This document shows positions 43,051-54,580 of a stretch of 64,000 nt of DNA, in pieces. The notes beneath the pieces were generated by a model, which had not been told where the DNA came from, did not search any database, and saw only the letters and a list, made by a program, of their open reading frames with translations. Every line of letters starts with the position of its first letter. Position 1 is the stretch's first letter. Made by a program: the position numbers and the translations under genes. The stretch is from Anisodus tanguticus (taxonomy: Eukaryota > Streptophyta > Magnoliopsida > Solanales > Solanaceae): assembly GCA_034509755.1 (NCBI GenBank), contig CM067556.1:37990045-38054044 (forward strand), read 5' to 3'.

Positions 43051-43226
43051 GTAGTGTTAGAATAACAATGGATCTAGTTCTAAGGGGGAATATTGTAAAC
43101 ATAGAAGTTGAGCCCAAGCGGGAAGATCTGATCAAGAGCTGGAGAAGATTAAAGAAGGTGATCAAGAGAACATGAAGACATGTAAAGTTGTTATGTGTCT
43201 GTCGTCATCAAAAAAGGGGAAATTTT
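43051..43226 (+). other. 3' internal end and polypurine tract of copia element A
   Basis: 'ggtgatcaagagaacatg' followed by 'catcaaaaaaggggaaat' (43207-43223) is the usual 'CATCAAAAAGGGGGAGAT' end of Sirevirus-like elements just before the 3' LTR. Confidence 0.65.
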
Positions 43227-43922
43227 TGAGTAGTTGCTGGCTTAATAATGTTGATGAGCTTAAAATGAAGTTTTGATGATTTGTCAAATAATTTATCCAG
43301 AAGGTAATCAAGAACAAGGGAGTTATAAGGAAAGCATTGAATAACTAGAAGTATAAATAGATGTCTAAATGATTCAGTGTAGCAGTCATAATAGGAGAGG
43401 AGCTGCTCAAAGGAACTAGTCTTTATTAGGGTACACTAGAGACTATCGTGAAACTATTCATGCTAACTATTAGAATTGGATATTGACTCATTCCTATGCG
43501 ATGAAAGGATTGGATTTCAAGTTAAACAAATATTACCATAAACTCAACAAGTGAAATTAGCATTGGAGTAGGATAAGAAAAAGCCAACGCACATACAAGG
43601 ATAGAAGGAGATCAAATCAAACATTTTCTAATATAACTATGGAACCAATACTTGGTTGGATTCAAAACAGACAAGGCGGTAACTACTCTATATAAATAAC
43701 ATGAACAATTTTTGGAGCCTAACCATAAATTTCCAACGATAGGCATCAAGAGTGAGCGGAGTCAACACCTGAGTCTCTAGAGAGACAAGTCCACACCAAT
43801 GAAGAACCCGAGCTTATCAAGATTTATCATACAATTCTTGTGATTTAACAGTTAGGTTCTAGTTGTGATTCCATCTATTTACCTTTTTAGTTGATTATAG
43901 TAGGGTTTTATTAAGTTGTAAG
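43227..43922 (+). repeat. 3' LTR of copia element A, truncated
   Basis: Matches the first 700 bp of 31589-32561, including 'aacccgagcttatcaagatttatc' and 'ccatctatttacctttt', and breaks at 'aagttgtaag' where another LTR begins. Divergence from the 5' LTR is high (20% or more by eye), so the element is old or the copies are subfamily members. Confidence 0.75.
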
Positions 43923-43925
43923 TGT

Positions 43926-44258
43926 CTTTCCACAATCTAGGGAGATGAGACCGGCACCGTGTGCCTTATTGACTGATCATACCAACCTCTAACACATGTA
44001 ATCCAAACATATTCCATTTAGACCGATAGGCCAAATCCTTCCATAAAATGTAATATCTTAGGATGACGAAGCTATAGCTCATGTATGTTTCTCGCCCCAA
44101 TTAGGGGAGGTGATATCGGCACCTGTTGTCTTACTTGACTGAGTGTACCAACCTATAACACATACAATCCAAACATACGCTAGAACATTTAGACCAATAA
44201 GGCCAAATCCTGCCATAATATGTAATATCTTAGGTCGATGAGGTCGTAGCTCATGATA
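43926..44258. repeat. Two-copy tandem duplication of about 165 bp within the LTR
   Basis: 'ggcaccgtgtgccttattgactgatcataccaacct' and 'ggcacctgttgtcttacttgactgagtgtaccaacct' open two collinear units. Both end in 'aatatcttagg.tgatgaag.t.tagctcatg'. About 80% identity. Confidence 0.75.
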
Positions 44259-44675
44259 TCTGTAGATAGACAAGTGTCTTAACTAAACTTAGATCAACTT
44301 AAAAGATATGTACATATACGGCTCGACAAGGCCACCATAAGTGTCAACAACCAACAACCCAAAAGAAATATCTACATAGACCGATAAGGCCACCATATGA
44401 TCTAAAGTAACAACATCAAGGCCGGCAAGGCCATACTACCTACTGTATATATATGATATGTCTACAAGCCTCTAAGGAACAGAAAATGTACTTTGGTCAA
44501 GACAGGGCCCTGACCCACCTGTCATGTCTATATGTAAATATAGAAACATACTTAAAACCTTTAGACCTGACTACTTTGAATGGCATGGATCATACCAATC
44601 AAGTTCAACTCTAGCGATGCCTATTTAGGAGGCATATCTCTCCGTCTGTTAGGACATGCAGGTATAAAATGCGGC

Positions 44676-44698
44676 CCCCCCCCCCCCCAAAAAAAAGA
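44676..44698. repeat. Homopolymer junction C13-A8
   Basis: A run of Cs followed by a run of As within the LTR; length may be affected by sequencing error. Confidence 0.8.
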
Positions 44699-44864
44699 CC
44701 TTATTACAAAATAATGTACTAAATATGTAAGACATCTAAATAACTATAACTGAAATGATGTATGTAAAAAGCTAAATATAACTGAGAGTCGAGGATGATC
44801 TGAAGGTATACTTACTTGCTTCTGACTCATATCATGTAAATAATACAATAATATATATACCCGT

Positions 44865-45236
44865 TCATATAAGTCTCGGTGTGTACATCTACCTAGCCAT
44901 ATAAGGCTCAATATGTATATCTATCCGGCCATATAATGTTGGTCGTGTATATCTACCCAGTCATATAAGGCTCGATGAATATATCTACCCGGCCATATAA
45001 GGCTTGGTGTGTATATCTATCCAGACATATAAGGCTCAGTATGCATATCTACCTAGCCATATAAGGCTCAGTGTGTATATCTGCCCAACCATATAAGGCT
45101 CGGTGTGTATAGCTATCTGTCTATACAAGGATTAATGTGTATATATACCTAGCCATATAAGGCTCGGTGTTCATATCCACCAAGCCATATAAGGCTTGAT
45201 GTGTAATCTACCCCACCATGTAAGGCGCAGTGTGAA
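44865..45236. repeat. Minisatellite of about 33-bp units, 11 copies
   Basis: The unit is approximately 'gtgtatatctacc.agcc' + 'atataaggctcg'. About eleven imperfect copies follow one another, one with a shortened 'tgtctatacaagg' form. It lies inside the minus-strand LTR. Confidence 0.88.
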
Positions 45237-46722
45237 TGTACATTAGTGCCTACCTGACCGATTATATCTTGGTGGTGTGTAATATTACTGTACAACTGTA
45301 TACATATACTCTGTACTTTCTCAACTATTATGGAACAAGTACTAAACTAAATATGAACTCTCGACAAGGGATAACTATGATGTAAATGAGGTAGGATAAT
45401 ATGAATAAGGCATTCTATGAACAACTCTTCTATTGAACGTTTTTTTCAAAAAAACATTTTTGATATGGCTTTATACCACAATGAGGTAAGGAATAGCGAT
45501 TACATACCTTTCGTCGATTCACTAAGTGACACGATGAACTAAACCCGTTACAACAACTTAATCTACCACAACCAACAAGAGAACCAACATCACCTTAAAG
45601 GAAAACTATTACTTAACTTGTCGAGTGCCAAACTCGGCTTATTATGAACAACACAACTCTTCTCTATACTTTTCCTTCCTTCAAACTTCACATCAACAAT
45701 ATCAACATATTATACTGAAGATATTCTCATAACTCCATTCATATTAACATCATAAGAACACCTTCAAAATAGTTCAACATCACATAACAACTCAAATACG
45801 ATTTCGGACCGTCGATTCCTGTGTTCTAACTCAAGTGCTTAGCCAATACTTAGATACACTCAAATACATGAAAGAGAGGGAAAATATTACCTCAAAAAAA
45901 ATGTAGAAACACCTAATCCAATCTTACTTCACCTTGAAGAAGCCCTCAAATCAACTACTATAAGAGAATTAGAGTTCTACAAGCAACACGCTATTCCCGA
46001 TGCGTGATTTACGTTGTTTGCCTTTGGATTCACTCTAGGATGATGGGGGAACTGTTGGAGAGAATTTAGGAGTGTTTAGGAACTATTTTGGTCGAGAAAA
46101 TGAAGTTAAATTAAGGTTGCATAACTTAAATAGGAAGCTAGAGTTATCCACCGCCTATGTGGGTCCCAAAGGGGCTGCCAGCGCGGTCTAGATAAAATGC
46201 GCATATCTCCCTACCCTGATATCTTATTGACAAATGGTTTAATGTATTGGAAAATAGACTCGTATACCTTCTATTTGGTGGATGGATCACCCTGTAACTC
46301 CAAGTATATTGGGAGAAAAAATCAGTGACATCAGACCCAAATTTCAGTAAACTTAAGAACGTAAGTTGTGAACTTTTGCCAACTTTTATTTTACAACTTT
46401 CTTGACTTCAACACTTAACATACAATCATTAAAAGATTCAAATACCTCATAACATGACCTTATAAGCATGTTAAGTACTTCTAGTATTACCCCAAAAGTA
46501 CGAGTTTTAACATCGGTACGTACCTCCAATGTGCGGTTCGTAAGTCACTCCATAAGTTAAAAAATTTGTGGAAATCACTCTCTTCGATTCGTTTAAACTC
46601 TAACCCTTCAGTGACTTCCCCAACACCGATTTAGTGTACATATATCCTTATAAAAGATTTCAGTCCTATAGAGTTCATATCTATTAGTTACAATGCATTC
46701 TAACGTAAGAGTATGGAGTACA

Positions 46723-47319
46723 TCCTTCCCCCCTTAAAAACATTCATCCTCTAATGTAAAGGAATATAGAAGACAACTCACTCTAAAAGGTCTCTGAATT
46801 TTTTTACAGAGTCTCCTATGTAAATAGGACAATCCACAACCTGTCAAACAACCAAAAAATATAATGCATGCCTCAAAGGGCCCCATAATACAACACATCA
46901 AATCATCAGGCCTCACACGACCATCAAACATCAATTACATATACTAATGATCATAACTCACCTCATATACATATAACTTTGATTTTGATGGTAACCTAAA
47001 TCCCATTTTCTTAGAAGTCTAAAATTGACTCTCCGTATCCGTTCTTATCTCATGATTTGACATTCATCTTATCATCTTACATACCAACATATGCAGTGCT
47101 ATCTCCTTAACAATTATCTTAAAATAACTAGGTATATCCTCCAAACTAATGATAACTTATACCGTGATATTCCTATTGTTGTTTGCTTTTATGTAATTGG
47201 CCTCGTATTATTCTAACCTTTCTATTTGCCTTCTCATCTGAACATATCTTACGTGGTTCCCTGAAACTATTAATTTACGAATGTAATCTCTTTTTCCATA
47301 TAAGGGCGTGTATATGAGG
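46723..47319 (-). other. Polypurine tract and end of the minus-strand gypsy internal region
   Basis: The minus strand reads 'ttaggaggatgaatgttttta' in variant form, then AAGGGGGGAAGGA next to the LTR, the normal end of pol and polypurine tract. Further right there is no readable domain. Sequence passes at 47320 into copia element B. Confidence 0.5.
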
Positions 47320-48394
47320 TGTTAGCATTAGCAAGAATGACAAGACTGAGTTTTGATAATTGACAAAGTAAACGAACAAGGTGAATGAACCAGTTATGTG
47401 GACTGATCTATCAAAGGACATATGCAGTACAAAGTTGAAGTGAACCAAAATCAGAGGAGAAGTTGAAATGAACCAGGTCTACAAACATGTTCCTTTGCAG
47501 ACATTGTAGCGAGACAGAGTTGATAGGAACAAATGCAAGGACCAGGTCTGAGAATGTGTTCCTACTCGGAGTCTTATCCTGAGTAGGATTTATGGTTTCA
47601 TGGTAAAGACTTGGCATACAAGGATGCATGATTTCTTGCCATACTTATCAAGATATTTTAGAGTCCTGCAAGGAAACCAAATCAGCGTGAAGGTGCAAGA
47701 ATCCCAAACCGATTCAAACCCTATTTTATATGATGGGTCATATCATGTAGGGTTTAGGTCAGCCGTATTGATAAAGATAAAAAGCTATAAATATCAAGTC
47801 TTGCGTTGAAGAAATTCATGCACTCACAAAAAGAGAAAATCAGAATATTGAGCAAACCTTGTTAAGAATATTTGAAAGAGTTTTAATTTGATGTGCGACC
47901 TAATACACGAAGTAAATTAAAGAAGTTGTGTTACAGAGTTTATGTTTACAGTTCCTGAGTTTAGATTTATGTATTTGTATTTATCATCGAGTTGTACCTT
48001 TATTCGCTTTCATATAAGCATATTGGTAGGTATAAACAGTTAGTCAAAATTCAACTTCAAGTTAGAGATCAACTTGGAGTCGGTTTACTAGTCTAGGGAG
48101 ATTAGTAAGATAGGAATTAGAGTTTATAGTTCCTAGGTTATAAAGTTTATAACTTGAATGTGCATTGGCTCAGTTTGTAGTGTAGTTTGGGTTAGATCCT
48201 ACAGAGGTGTAGGTTGTGGTTTTTTCTACCCCTGTGAGTCGGGTGGTTTCCACGAAAAAATTGTTGTGTCCTTTATTTAGTGTTCTTTACTATTCCATAG
48301 ACACTATACTTAGAACATGTAGAGTAAAGTGTTCCATCGTATAGGCAAAAATTAGGTATCGCATAGGGTAGATATTTGAGTGTGCAGAATATCA
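47320..48394 (+). repeat. 5' LTR of Sirevirus-like copia element B
   Basis: Starts TGTTAGCATTAGC and ends GCAGAATATCA, 1075 bp, with the late-LTR block 'gtgtaggttgtggttttttctac' and 'ggtttccacgaaaaa'. The primer-binding site follows two bases later. The matching 3' LTR is outside the window. Confidence 0.88.
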
Positions 48395-48396
48395 AT

Positions 48397-48408
48397 TGGT
48401 ATCAGAGC
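48397..48408 (+). other. Primer-binding site of copia B
   Basis: TGGTATCAGAGC, 12 of 12. Confidence 0.93.
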
Positions 48409-48919
48409 AATTGCACCACCTATCAGACACAGTGAAGGTCAATCCACTCATCGACCACCACTATTCAATAGGAAGTATTATGTTTGGTGGAAAGTTCACA
48501 TGGAAGACCACTTTTAAGCTGAAGACTATGAACTGTGGAAAAGAATTACTGATGGACTAAAATACCCACTAAGGATATAGTTAGAACAGATGTCGTAAAG
48601 AAGAAAAAGGAATATGAGAAAGCTAACTATGAAATCATCAAGAAGAATGCAATGGTAAATAATGTCTTGATCTGTGGACTGGGTCCAGACGAGTACAAAA
48701 GAATCTCAGGTTGTACCACTGCCAAGAAATTCTGGGATGCATTAGTGAGTGCACATCAAAGTAACTAGTCATATTATTAAATTCAGGAAATCTATGCTTG
48801 CCACGGATTTTGAAAACTTCAATATAGAGCCAGGAGAGATTGTTTCTGAAATGTTCACAAGGTATACATCCCTGGTTAATGAACTGACATCTCTTGAAAA
48901 AACCATCACCACAGAAGTA
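48409..48919 (+). pseudogene. Copia B gag, N-terminal part
   Basis: In several frames: 'STTRPPLFNRKYYVWWKVHM' (DUF4219-like), 'EDYELWKRITDG', then the UBN2 region 'FENFNIEPGEIVSEMFTRYTSLVNELTSL' in the 48749 frame. Frameshifts and stops are frequent (48530, 48570). The frame leaves gag after 'ELTSLEKTITTEV' near 48918, where the pararetroviral sequence begins; gag resumes at about 58196. Confidence 0.85.
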
Positions 48920-48925
48920 TGGAAG

Positions 48926-49574
48926 ATGTATGAAATGAAACGTCTTTTGATAAACTTTAGGAAAGAAAATGAGATCATAATGGGTTTTCAAGATGATATG
49001 TTAGTAGCAAAAAGAAGAAAGGATATAACGATTGAGAAAGAAATAGAAAAATATTTTGAAAAATGAGTTAGAAGAAATTGGTACACACATAGAAGATGTT
49101 ATAACAACATACAGAAGGATAATAGAAATAAATACCAGAATAAATGAACAAAACGCTATGATATACGATCTAAAAGCAGATATAAGAATGGAAATAGAGC
49201 ACTATGGATGAAAGAAGACTAATGGAACAACAAAATAAGTTAGAAGAACTTAGAATAATAGCAGAAAAATCCCTTACATATAATAGAGATATAAACCAAC
49301 ATATAGTAAGTTGCAGAATAAGTATAGATCTAATAGAAGAAAGAGATCAACGTTTACAAAAAAAAAAATTCTAAAAAAATATATGAACAGGAAGAAACTA
49401 TTAAAGAATTAAGGAATATGATAGCATTAGAAAGCGAAAAGTTGAGACAAAAGGAAGAAGAAAATATGAAACTTCTAGAAAATAAATTAAGAGAAATAAT
49501 CAGAAAGGATAATGAATTAAAAGATCTAAATGATATTATAGAAGAACAATATAAGTACATCAACTTATTAAAAT
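48926..49574 (+). pseudogene. EPRV first ORF, coiled-coil protein of unknown function
   Basis: From an ATG near 48926 the sequence is Lys/Glu/Ile-rich, with heptad-like spacing ('EIGTHIEDVITTYRRIIEI', 'NKLEELRIIAEKSLTYNRDI'). It crosses frames at about 49060, 49200 and 49370 (an A9 run). Position before the movement protein fits the leading ORF of solendovirus-like genomes. No catalytic motif. Confidence 0.55.
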
Positions 49575-50710
49575 ATGGATAAAGGAAAATAAATAGTAGA
49601 AGACTCTAAAGAAACATATTATCAAATGAATACATATGAAGAAGGATCAACACAAACACTAAGCTTTAAACCAGAAATATACTAGAAAATACAAGATGAA
49701 AAAGAGGAGCTATCTATTAAGAAAATATTTAAAACAAAATGGTTTGAAAGAAACAAAGAAATAAGATATATAGCACACAAACATGAAAATATAATAGATA
49801 CAATGAGTGTAAATGGAAGAACGAAAATAAACCTAATAACAGATGAAGTAATAAAAAGAGAGTTAGCCAAACCATCTACAAGAGAAGCCATAAAATATAG
49901 AAACATGTACTTTGGAGGAGTAGAATTTACTATAAAAGCATACTTTCAGAAAAACATAGATATACCTATACAAATATACATATTAGATGATAGGATATTA
50001 GAAATTTACAAGATGCTTTAATATCAGTAATAAAAGGAAATTTAATATATCAAAAACTAAAATTTACGGTACAACCAGACTTTAGTATATCATTAAAAGA
50101 TGAACACAAAGACTTAGCCTTAACACTATATTATAAACTAGACGGAATAACAATGCCACCAGGAAGCAAAGTCATAAGTATTGAAACAAAAATGATATAT
50201 GCCCTAACCGGAAACCACCATGTAAAGAAGCAACATGAAATGAATATATTAGTACCAAGAATGTACCAAGAGATATTAGAACAGATAGAACATAAAGAAA
50301 ACTCCAAGATAACAATACCAGAAGAAATATATATGGATTTTAATACTAGAACCCTTACACCATCAAAGAGATTAATACAAAAAATAGAAGGATCTATATT
50401 GAGTATTACAAGAGAACCGATAACGTCACGACAGACTAGCGTTACACAACCCAGAATATTAGATTTAATAAACATAAACACAAATAGATTGAAGGTTAAG
50501 GTAATAATATTCAAAGCCATGATAACAATAGATTGCATAACTGAAATAAATACTAGAGCTATTAAAAGTTTTATACATATAAGTAAAATTAATGAAAATG
50601 ATTGTGATTTAATAGACCCGCAAACTTATAATTATCCTGAAAATGAAAGAGAAATAATAATTACTAAAAGTACTAATTTAAGACTCAAAATCCAATATTA
50701 CTTTTAGGAA
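49575..50710 (+). pseudogene. EPRV movement protein
   Basis: Plant viral movement protein of the caulimovirid type, which in viruses makes plasmodesmal tubules. The frame from ATG 49575 has an early TAA (49590) and TAG (49681), then is open from about 49684 to 50018 with 'NGRTKINLITDEVI', 'YRNMYFGGVEFTIKAYF' and 'DIPIQIYILDDRI', the core of the family. A frameshift near 50018 leads into the 50153-50707 frame. There, 'YYKLDGITMPPGSKVISIE' matches the end of the core. The following 180 residues are less conserved. Confidence 0.85.
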
Positions 50711-50780
50711 GTGATTTTTTAACTATGATAAATTATAAAATAAATAATAACGGAATAGAAATAAATGATCAAGGAAAAAT
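50470..50780 (+). pseudogene. Possible second retropepsin-like segment after the movement protein
   Basis: 'FKAMITIDCITEINTRAI' at about 50510-50565 is aligned like an aspartic-protease N-terminal block with its D-x-G lost, and LLLGSDFLTMIN at 50697-50732 matches the C-terminal 'LLG.DFL' block of retropepsins, in a shifted frame. Fold-level similarity is inferred from these two blocks and their spacing of about 60 residues. If real, it is a decayed protease-like domain in addition to that at 53990. Confidence 0.4.
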
Positions 50781-50798
50781 GAGATTCGTAAATAAAGT

Positions 50799-51023
50799 AT
50801 GAATATACAAAGAGAAATAATAGAAAAAAACAAAAATTAAAGGAAATAAGGACAGCTTTATCAAAAGAGATATTTTCCCAACTAAAATACTTAAAATACA
50901 AGGCAAAAGAAATAAAATTAGAAGAACAAATAAAACAATTAGAACAACAATGTGATAAATTTGATAAAATATGGATAGATATGGGAAATGGATGGAAAAA
51001 AAGAATAAATAATCCTGACTAAT
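50799..51023 (+). pseudogene. EPRV small coiled-coil ORF 1
   Basis: An ATG at 50799 with a frame change after 13 codons, then 'LKYLKYKAKEIKLEEQIKQL' in heptad register and a stop at about 51020. The size and coiled coil suggest a virion-associated or accessory protein, as in other caulimovirids. Inference only. Confidence 0.4.
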
Positions 51024-51037
51024 TCTAACGAAAAAAT

Positions 51038-51360
51038 CAATGCATTATGGGAAGAGATAGTAGTAAAAGAAAAGTTGAAAAGCACGTTGACAATAATGAA
51101 TGAAATAAAAGAAAATCAAACACAAATACAACAGATGATAAGAGAAAAACTGACTAACCTATGGAATGTATCTGAAATACCAACGTTTAAAATAATATTA
51201 GAAAAGCTCAATATGATAATGGAAGAGAAAAACAAAGGTAAACAGATAGCAGGAGATAATGAAGCATGTACAAGTAAAAAAAATACAATGATTAATACTA
51301 CTGCGCAGCAACCTGAAATAGTACCAATCGATGCGTGGAGAAGAAGTAAAAAACTATAAT
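51038..51360 (+). pseudogene. EPRV small coiled-coil ORF 2
   Basis: The frame covers 51038-51360, with an ATG at 51075 (MKSTLTIMNEIKENQTQIQQ). It is rich in Ile, Lys, Gln and Glu, with a disordered Thr/Gln C-terminus. Its stop overlaps the next start as TAATG, the arrangement used for linked translation in caulimovirids. No known domain. Confidence 0.5.
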
Positions 51361-53585
51361 GATGGACATTAGTAAAATAAAACCAAAATTATCCACAGAA
51401 GTAGAAAAAACATTGGACAGTTTAGCAATACTAAATAAAAAATGACAATTTTAATGGAGAAACAAGAACCTAGTATACCCGGTGTACTTACGTTTTAAAA
51501 AACAATGGGAAGAAGATAATAGAAAAAGAAAGATACAAATATGAACTTATAAGGTCAAGAACACCAAAAGAAGATAAAGATTCAAGAGAAGAAAACATTT
51601 ACTTAAAAGATATAGAAAAGTCAACCTATGAATATTTAAACCTAAAACTAGATAAACAAGAACAACAAATATCTGAGTTAAAGACAGAGAATACAAGGTT
51701 GAAATTACTTAGTAACGAAGAACGGTACGATAAGTACAAAAAATATAAATACAAGTTCAAAGACACGAAGAAAATATTAAAAGAAACAAAGGTAGATTTA
51801 AAACAAACAAAAGAAGAATTAAATGAAACTAAAGCAGAATTAAAACGAACAAAAGAAGAATTAAAAGAGGTAAAACAAGAACCAGAAGAATTAAAAGAAA
51901 AAATGCAAATCCTTAGAGAACAAATGAGAAAGTTAAAAGGAAAAAAGAAAGTAAGGAAAAATACAAGTGATGAAAGTACTAGTAGTAACGAAAAAACTGA
52001 TAGTGATTTAGACAAAGATAGTAACGATAAACCAACTAACCAAGAAATACAAGTAGTAGAATTTATAGAGGAAGTAGAAAACGAAGAAAATGAAGAAATA
52101 GTAAAGGAAAACAACCATATAATAGAATCCTTACAAAAAAGTGAAAAGAGTTAATGCTATCATAGAAGAAGAACCTGAAAGTGATATAGAAGAAGAATAT
52201 AATAGACCTACGGAAACTGAAATAGAAACAGACGATGTAATAAATGAAGACGCAAATGATTATCCTGAGGAAGAGTTAGTAGACCCTAATTTAGAAGTAA
52301 TAGCAAGAAAACAGACTAGATTACCAAACCACATACCAGTAGGACAACAAATAGAATTTAAGGAGTTTGTAGGATCAATGTCACAAGGAGTAAATTACAA
52401 TGGATATTTTATAGACCTAGATAATGTTTATGATGAACAAGAAATAGGAAGAAGAATAACTGATTGGAATCTTGGAATGTATATAACAATAATGAACTCT
52501 ACACAAACAGAAAACTTAAATATATGTATGAATTAATATCTAGAACATTAATTGGAAAAGTAGCATACTGGATAGAATCTATAGCATACCAACTAAGAGG
52601 AGAAGTACTTAGCCATGCAACAGATTGGAAATCTATGTTGATAATATTTGATATTATACTAAAAAGAAATTTTTTAGGATAAAAATGGTTAGTAGCTAGA
52701 GAAAACGTACTTGCAGAAAGAAAAATTGAAATAGAAATGAATTTGAACAATATGAAATGTTGTAAGATTAATAAATTACCAGAATATACAATTAGTTTTA
52801 GTAAATTCTTTTATGAAGCAAGATTCTTACCAGAAGAAGGTCTGATATATCAACAACTTTATTATGACCACTTACCAACACCTTATAACACTGAAGTATC
52901 AAAAGAATACACTCAATTAGAACCAAAAGAAAACACATTAGGAGAAAGAATAAGAGTACTAAGAGCATACTTAATGCGGAAATGCGAAGAATTTAGAATG
53001 CAACAAAAGATTAAAAAAGATAAGAAACTAGGATTAAGAGAAGTATGTGGATTCACGGAAAGGAGACTAGTTTTTGGATGCGATGATAAAAGAAAAGAGA
53101 GGAAATATAAAACGAGTAATAAGAGATATCAAACAAAGAAATATAGGAGAAATAACAATTATAAAAATTATAATAACAAACCAAATTATAGCAATAAGCC
53201 TTATTACAAACCTTATAGAAAAAAGAGATTTAAAAGATATAAAAATACCACTGAAACCAGAAGAAAATTTAGATACAAGAGAAAATTTAGAAAAAGAAAA
53301 TATGTGAAACCAGTAGAAACAGAAAAAGCTAAAGAATGTAAATGCTGGAACTGTAATGAAAAAGGACATTATGCTAATAAAAGCCCAAAACTAAAGAAAA
53401 AAGGAGTAAAATACATAAATACGACACAATTTATAATGAGTTTACAACAAATTAGAGAAGATAATGATAAATTGTATGAATATGAAGATTTCTATGTCAG
53501 TCAAACTGATGAAGAAAGTGAATCAAATTTAGAAAATATTAACTTCATTAACAAACAATCAGAAAGTGAAAGTAGTTCTGAATAA
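51360..53585 (+). pseudogene. EPRV coat protein (gag-like) with zinc knuckle
   Basis: The N-terminal part is a long coiled coil (51699-52110; repeated 'KETKVDLKQTKEELNETKAE') and an acidic Ser/Glu zone. The core at 52320-52960 ('QIEFKEFVGSMSQGVNYNGYF', shown here only as fragments) resembles the caulimovirid coat. Then comes a very basic Lys/Arg/Tyr/Asn tail and a CCHC knuckle at 53340-53385 (CWNCNEKGHYANKSP) whose last Cys is Ser. Frame changes occur near 52110 and 52510, with a TAA at 52680. Length, about 740 codons, is in the expected range. Confidence 0.8.
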
Positions 53586-53586
53586 A

Positions 53587-53844
53587 ATGAACATACTAGA
53601 AAAAGAAAAAAGAAAATTACTAGAAGAAAGATATTATTGGATACAATGTGAACAATATGTTCACTATAAGCTTGTGACAACTACAACTACAAGTGAAATG
53701 GGAAATAGATATTATAATGATAGGTATAACAAGGTTACTAAAAATCTTAATAGAATAATAGAAAGATTAAGTGAAATAAATTGGCAACTTGTGAAAATAA
53801 GAAGAAGCATGGAAGAAATAATGGAAGATGAAAACGTTCGCTAA
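53587..53844 (+). pseudogene. EPRV small ORF between coat and polymerase
   Basis: An intact 85-residue frame from ATG 53587, which overlaps the coat stop (GAATAAAATG). Predicted helices: 'EKEKRKLLEERYYWIQCEQ' and 'LNRIIERLSEINWQLVKI'. I do not recognise it; the position resembles virion-associated protein genes. Confidence 0.5.
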
Positions 53845-53917
53845 GAGGTAAGAGAATTAGAATAACATGAAAACCTCCAACAAAGATTAAGAGAAATGAG
53901 TATCGAATAAAATCGTA

Positions 53918-54580
53918 ATGGTAGCAATCTATATAGAAGCCCATATAGAATATAAGCCTAATAAAATGATAAAGCAAAAAATCTTTATTGATAGCGGAGC
54001 AGATTTATGCTTAGCAAATAAAGATGTATTTGAATCACATAGATGGAAGAGAACCATATCACATAGAGCAAGAGCATCAGGATTTAATGAACAGTCAAAA
54101 GAATTAGACGTAGTAGCAGAAAACATGAGAATTGTACTAGGAAAAACTATATTCAGATTACCAATAATATATCAATTAGATAATATGAAACAACAAGTGT
54201 TATTAGGAAACAACTTCATAGATTACTTTAAGACACAAGTTATAGATAACAATACATTTAGCTTACAAACGCCTTGTAATAAATGGATAGTATTAAAAAG
54301 AATATTACTGATACATACATTAAGACTATGTACTATAAAAACTGATAGGAATAATAACCTACAACTATTAAAAGAAAAATATCTTAATAAACTAAAAATA
54401 AACTTCGGAGAAAATACAATCCAACTATGGGAAAAAGAAAACAATATATGCAGAAATCAAACTAATAAACGAAAGTGATATAATTAGATCCAAACCTATT
54501 AGATATAGCCCAACAAATCAAAAGGAATTTGAAACCCAATTAAAAAAATTATTAGAATTAGAAATGATTCAAGAAGGTAA
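53918..54580 (+). pseudogene. EPRV aspartic protease
   Basis: The frame from ATG 53918 gives 'KQKIFIDSGADLCLANKDVF', with the catalytic DSGA at 53990-54001 intact, and the C-terminal block 'QVLLGNNFIDYF' at about 54195-54230. It then continues toward the RT through 'PIRYSPTNQKEFETQLKKLL' in another frame. This frame is open for 186 codons, among the longest in the integrant. Confidence 0.85.

Larger units (their letters stand above)
43923..46722 (-). repeat. 3' LTR of another minus-strand gypsy element
   Basis: Related to 1-550 and 15588-17602: 'ggccggcaaggccatac', 'tctacaagcctctaagga' and a TGTC...AGGG...CCGGCAC end. On the minus strand it starts TGTACTCC at 46722, preceded by a purine tract. 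The 66-residue and shorter ORFs inside are not genes. Confidence 0.75.

Noticed and set aside
44865..45236. CRISPR-like array
   Set aside because: Units are contiguous and diverged, with no unique spacers; the DNA is plant, inside an LTR.
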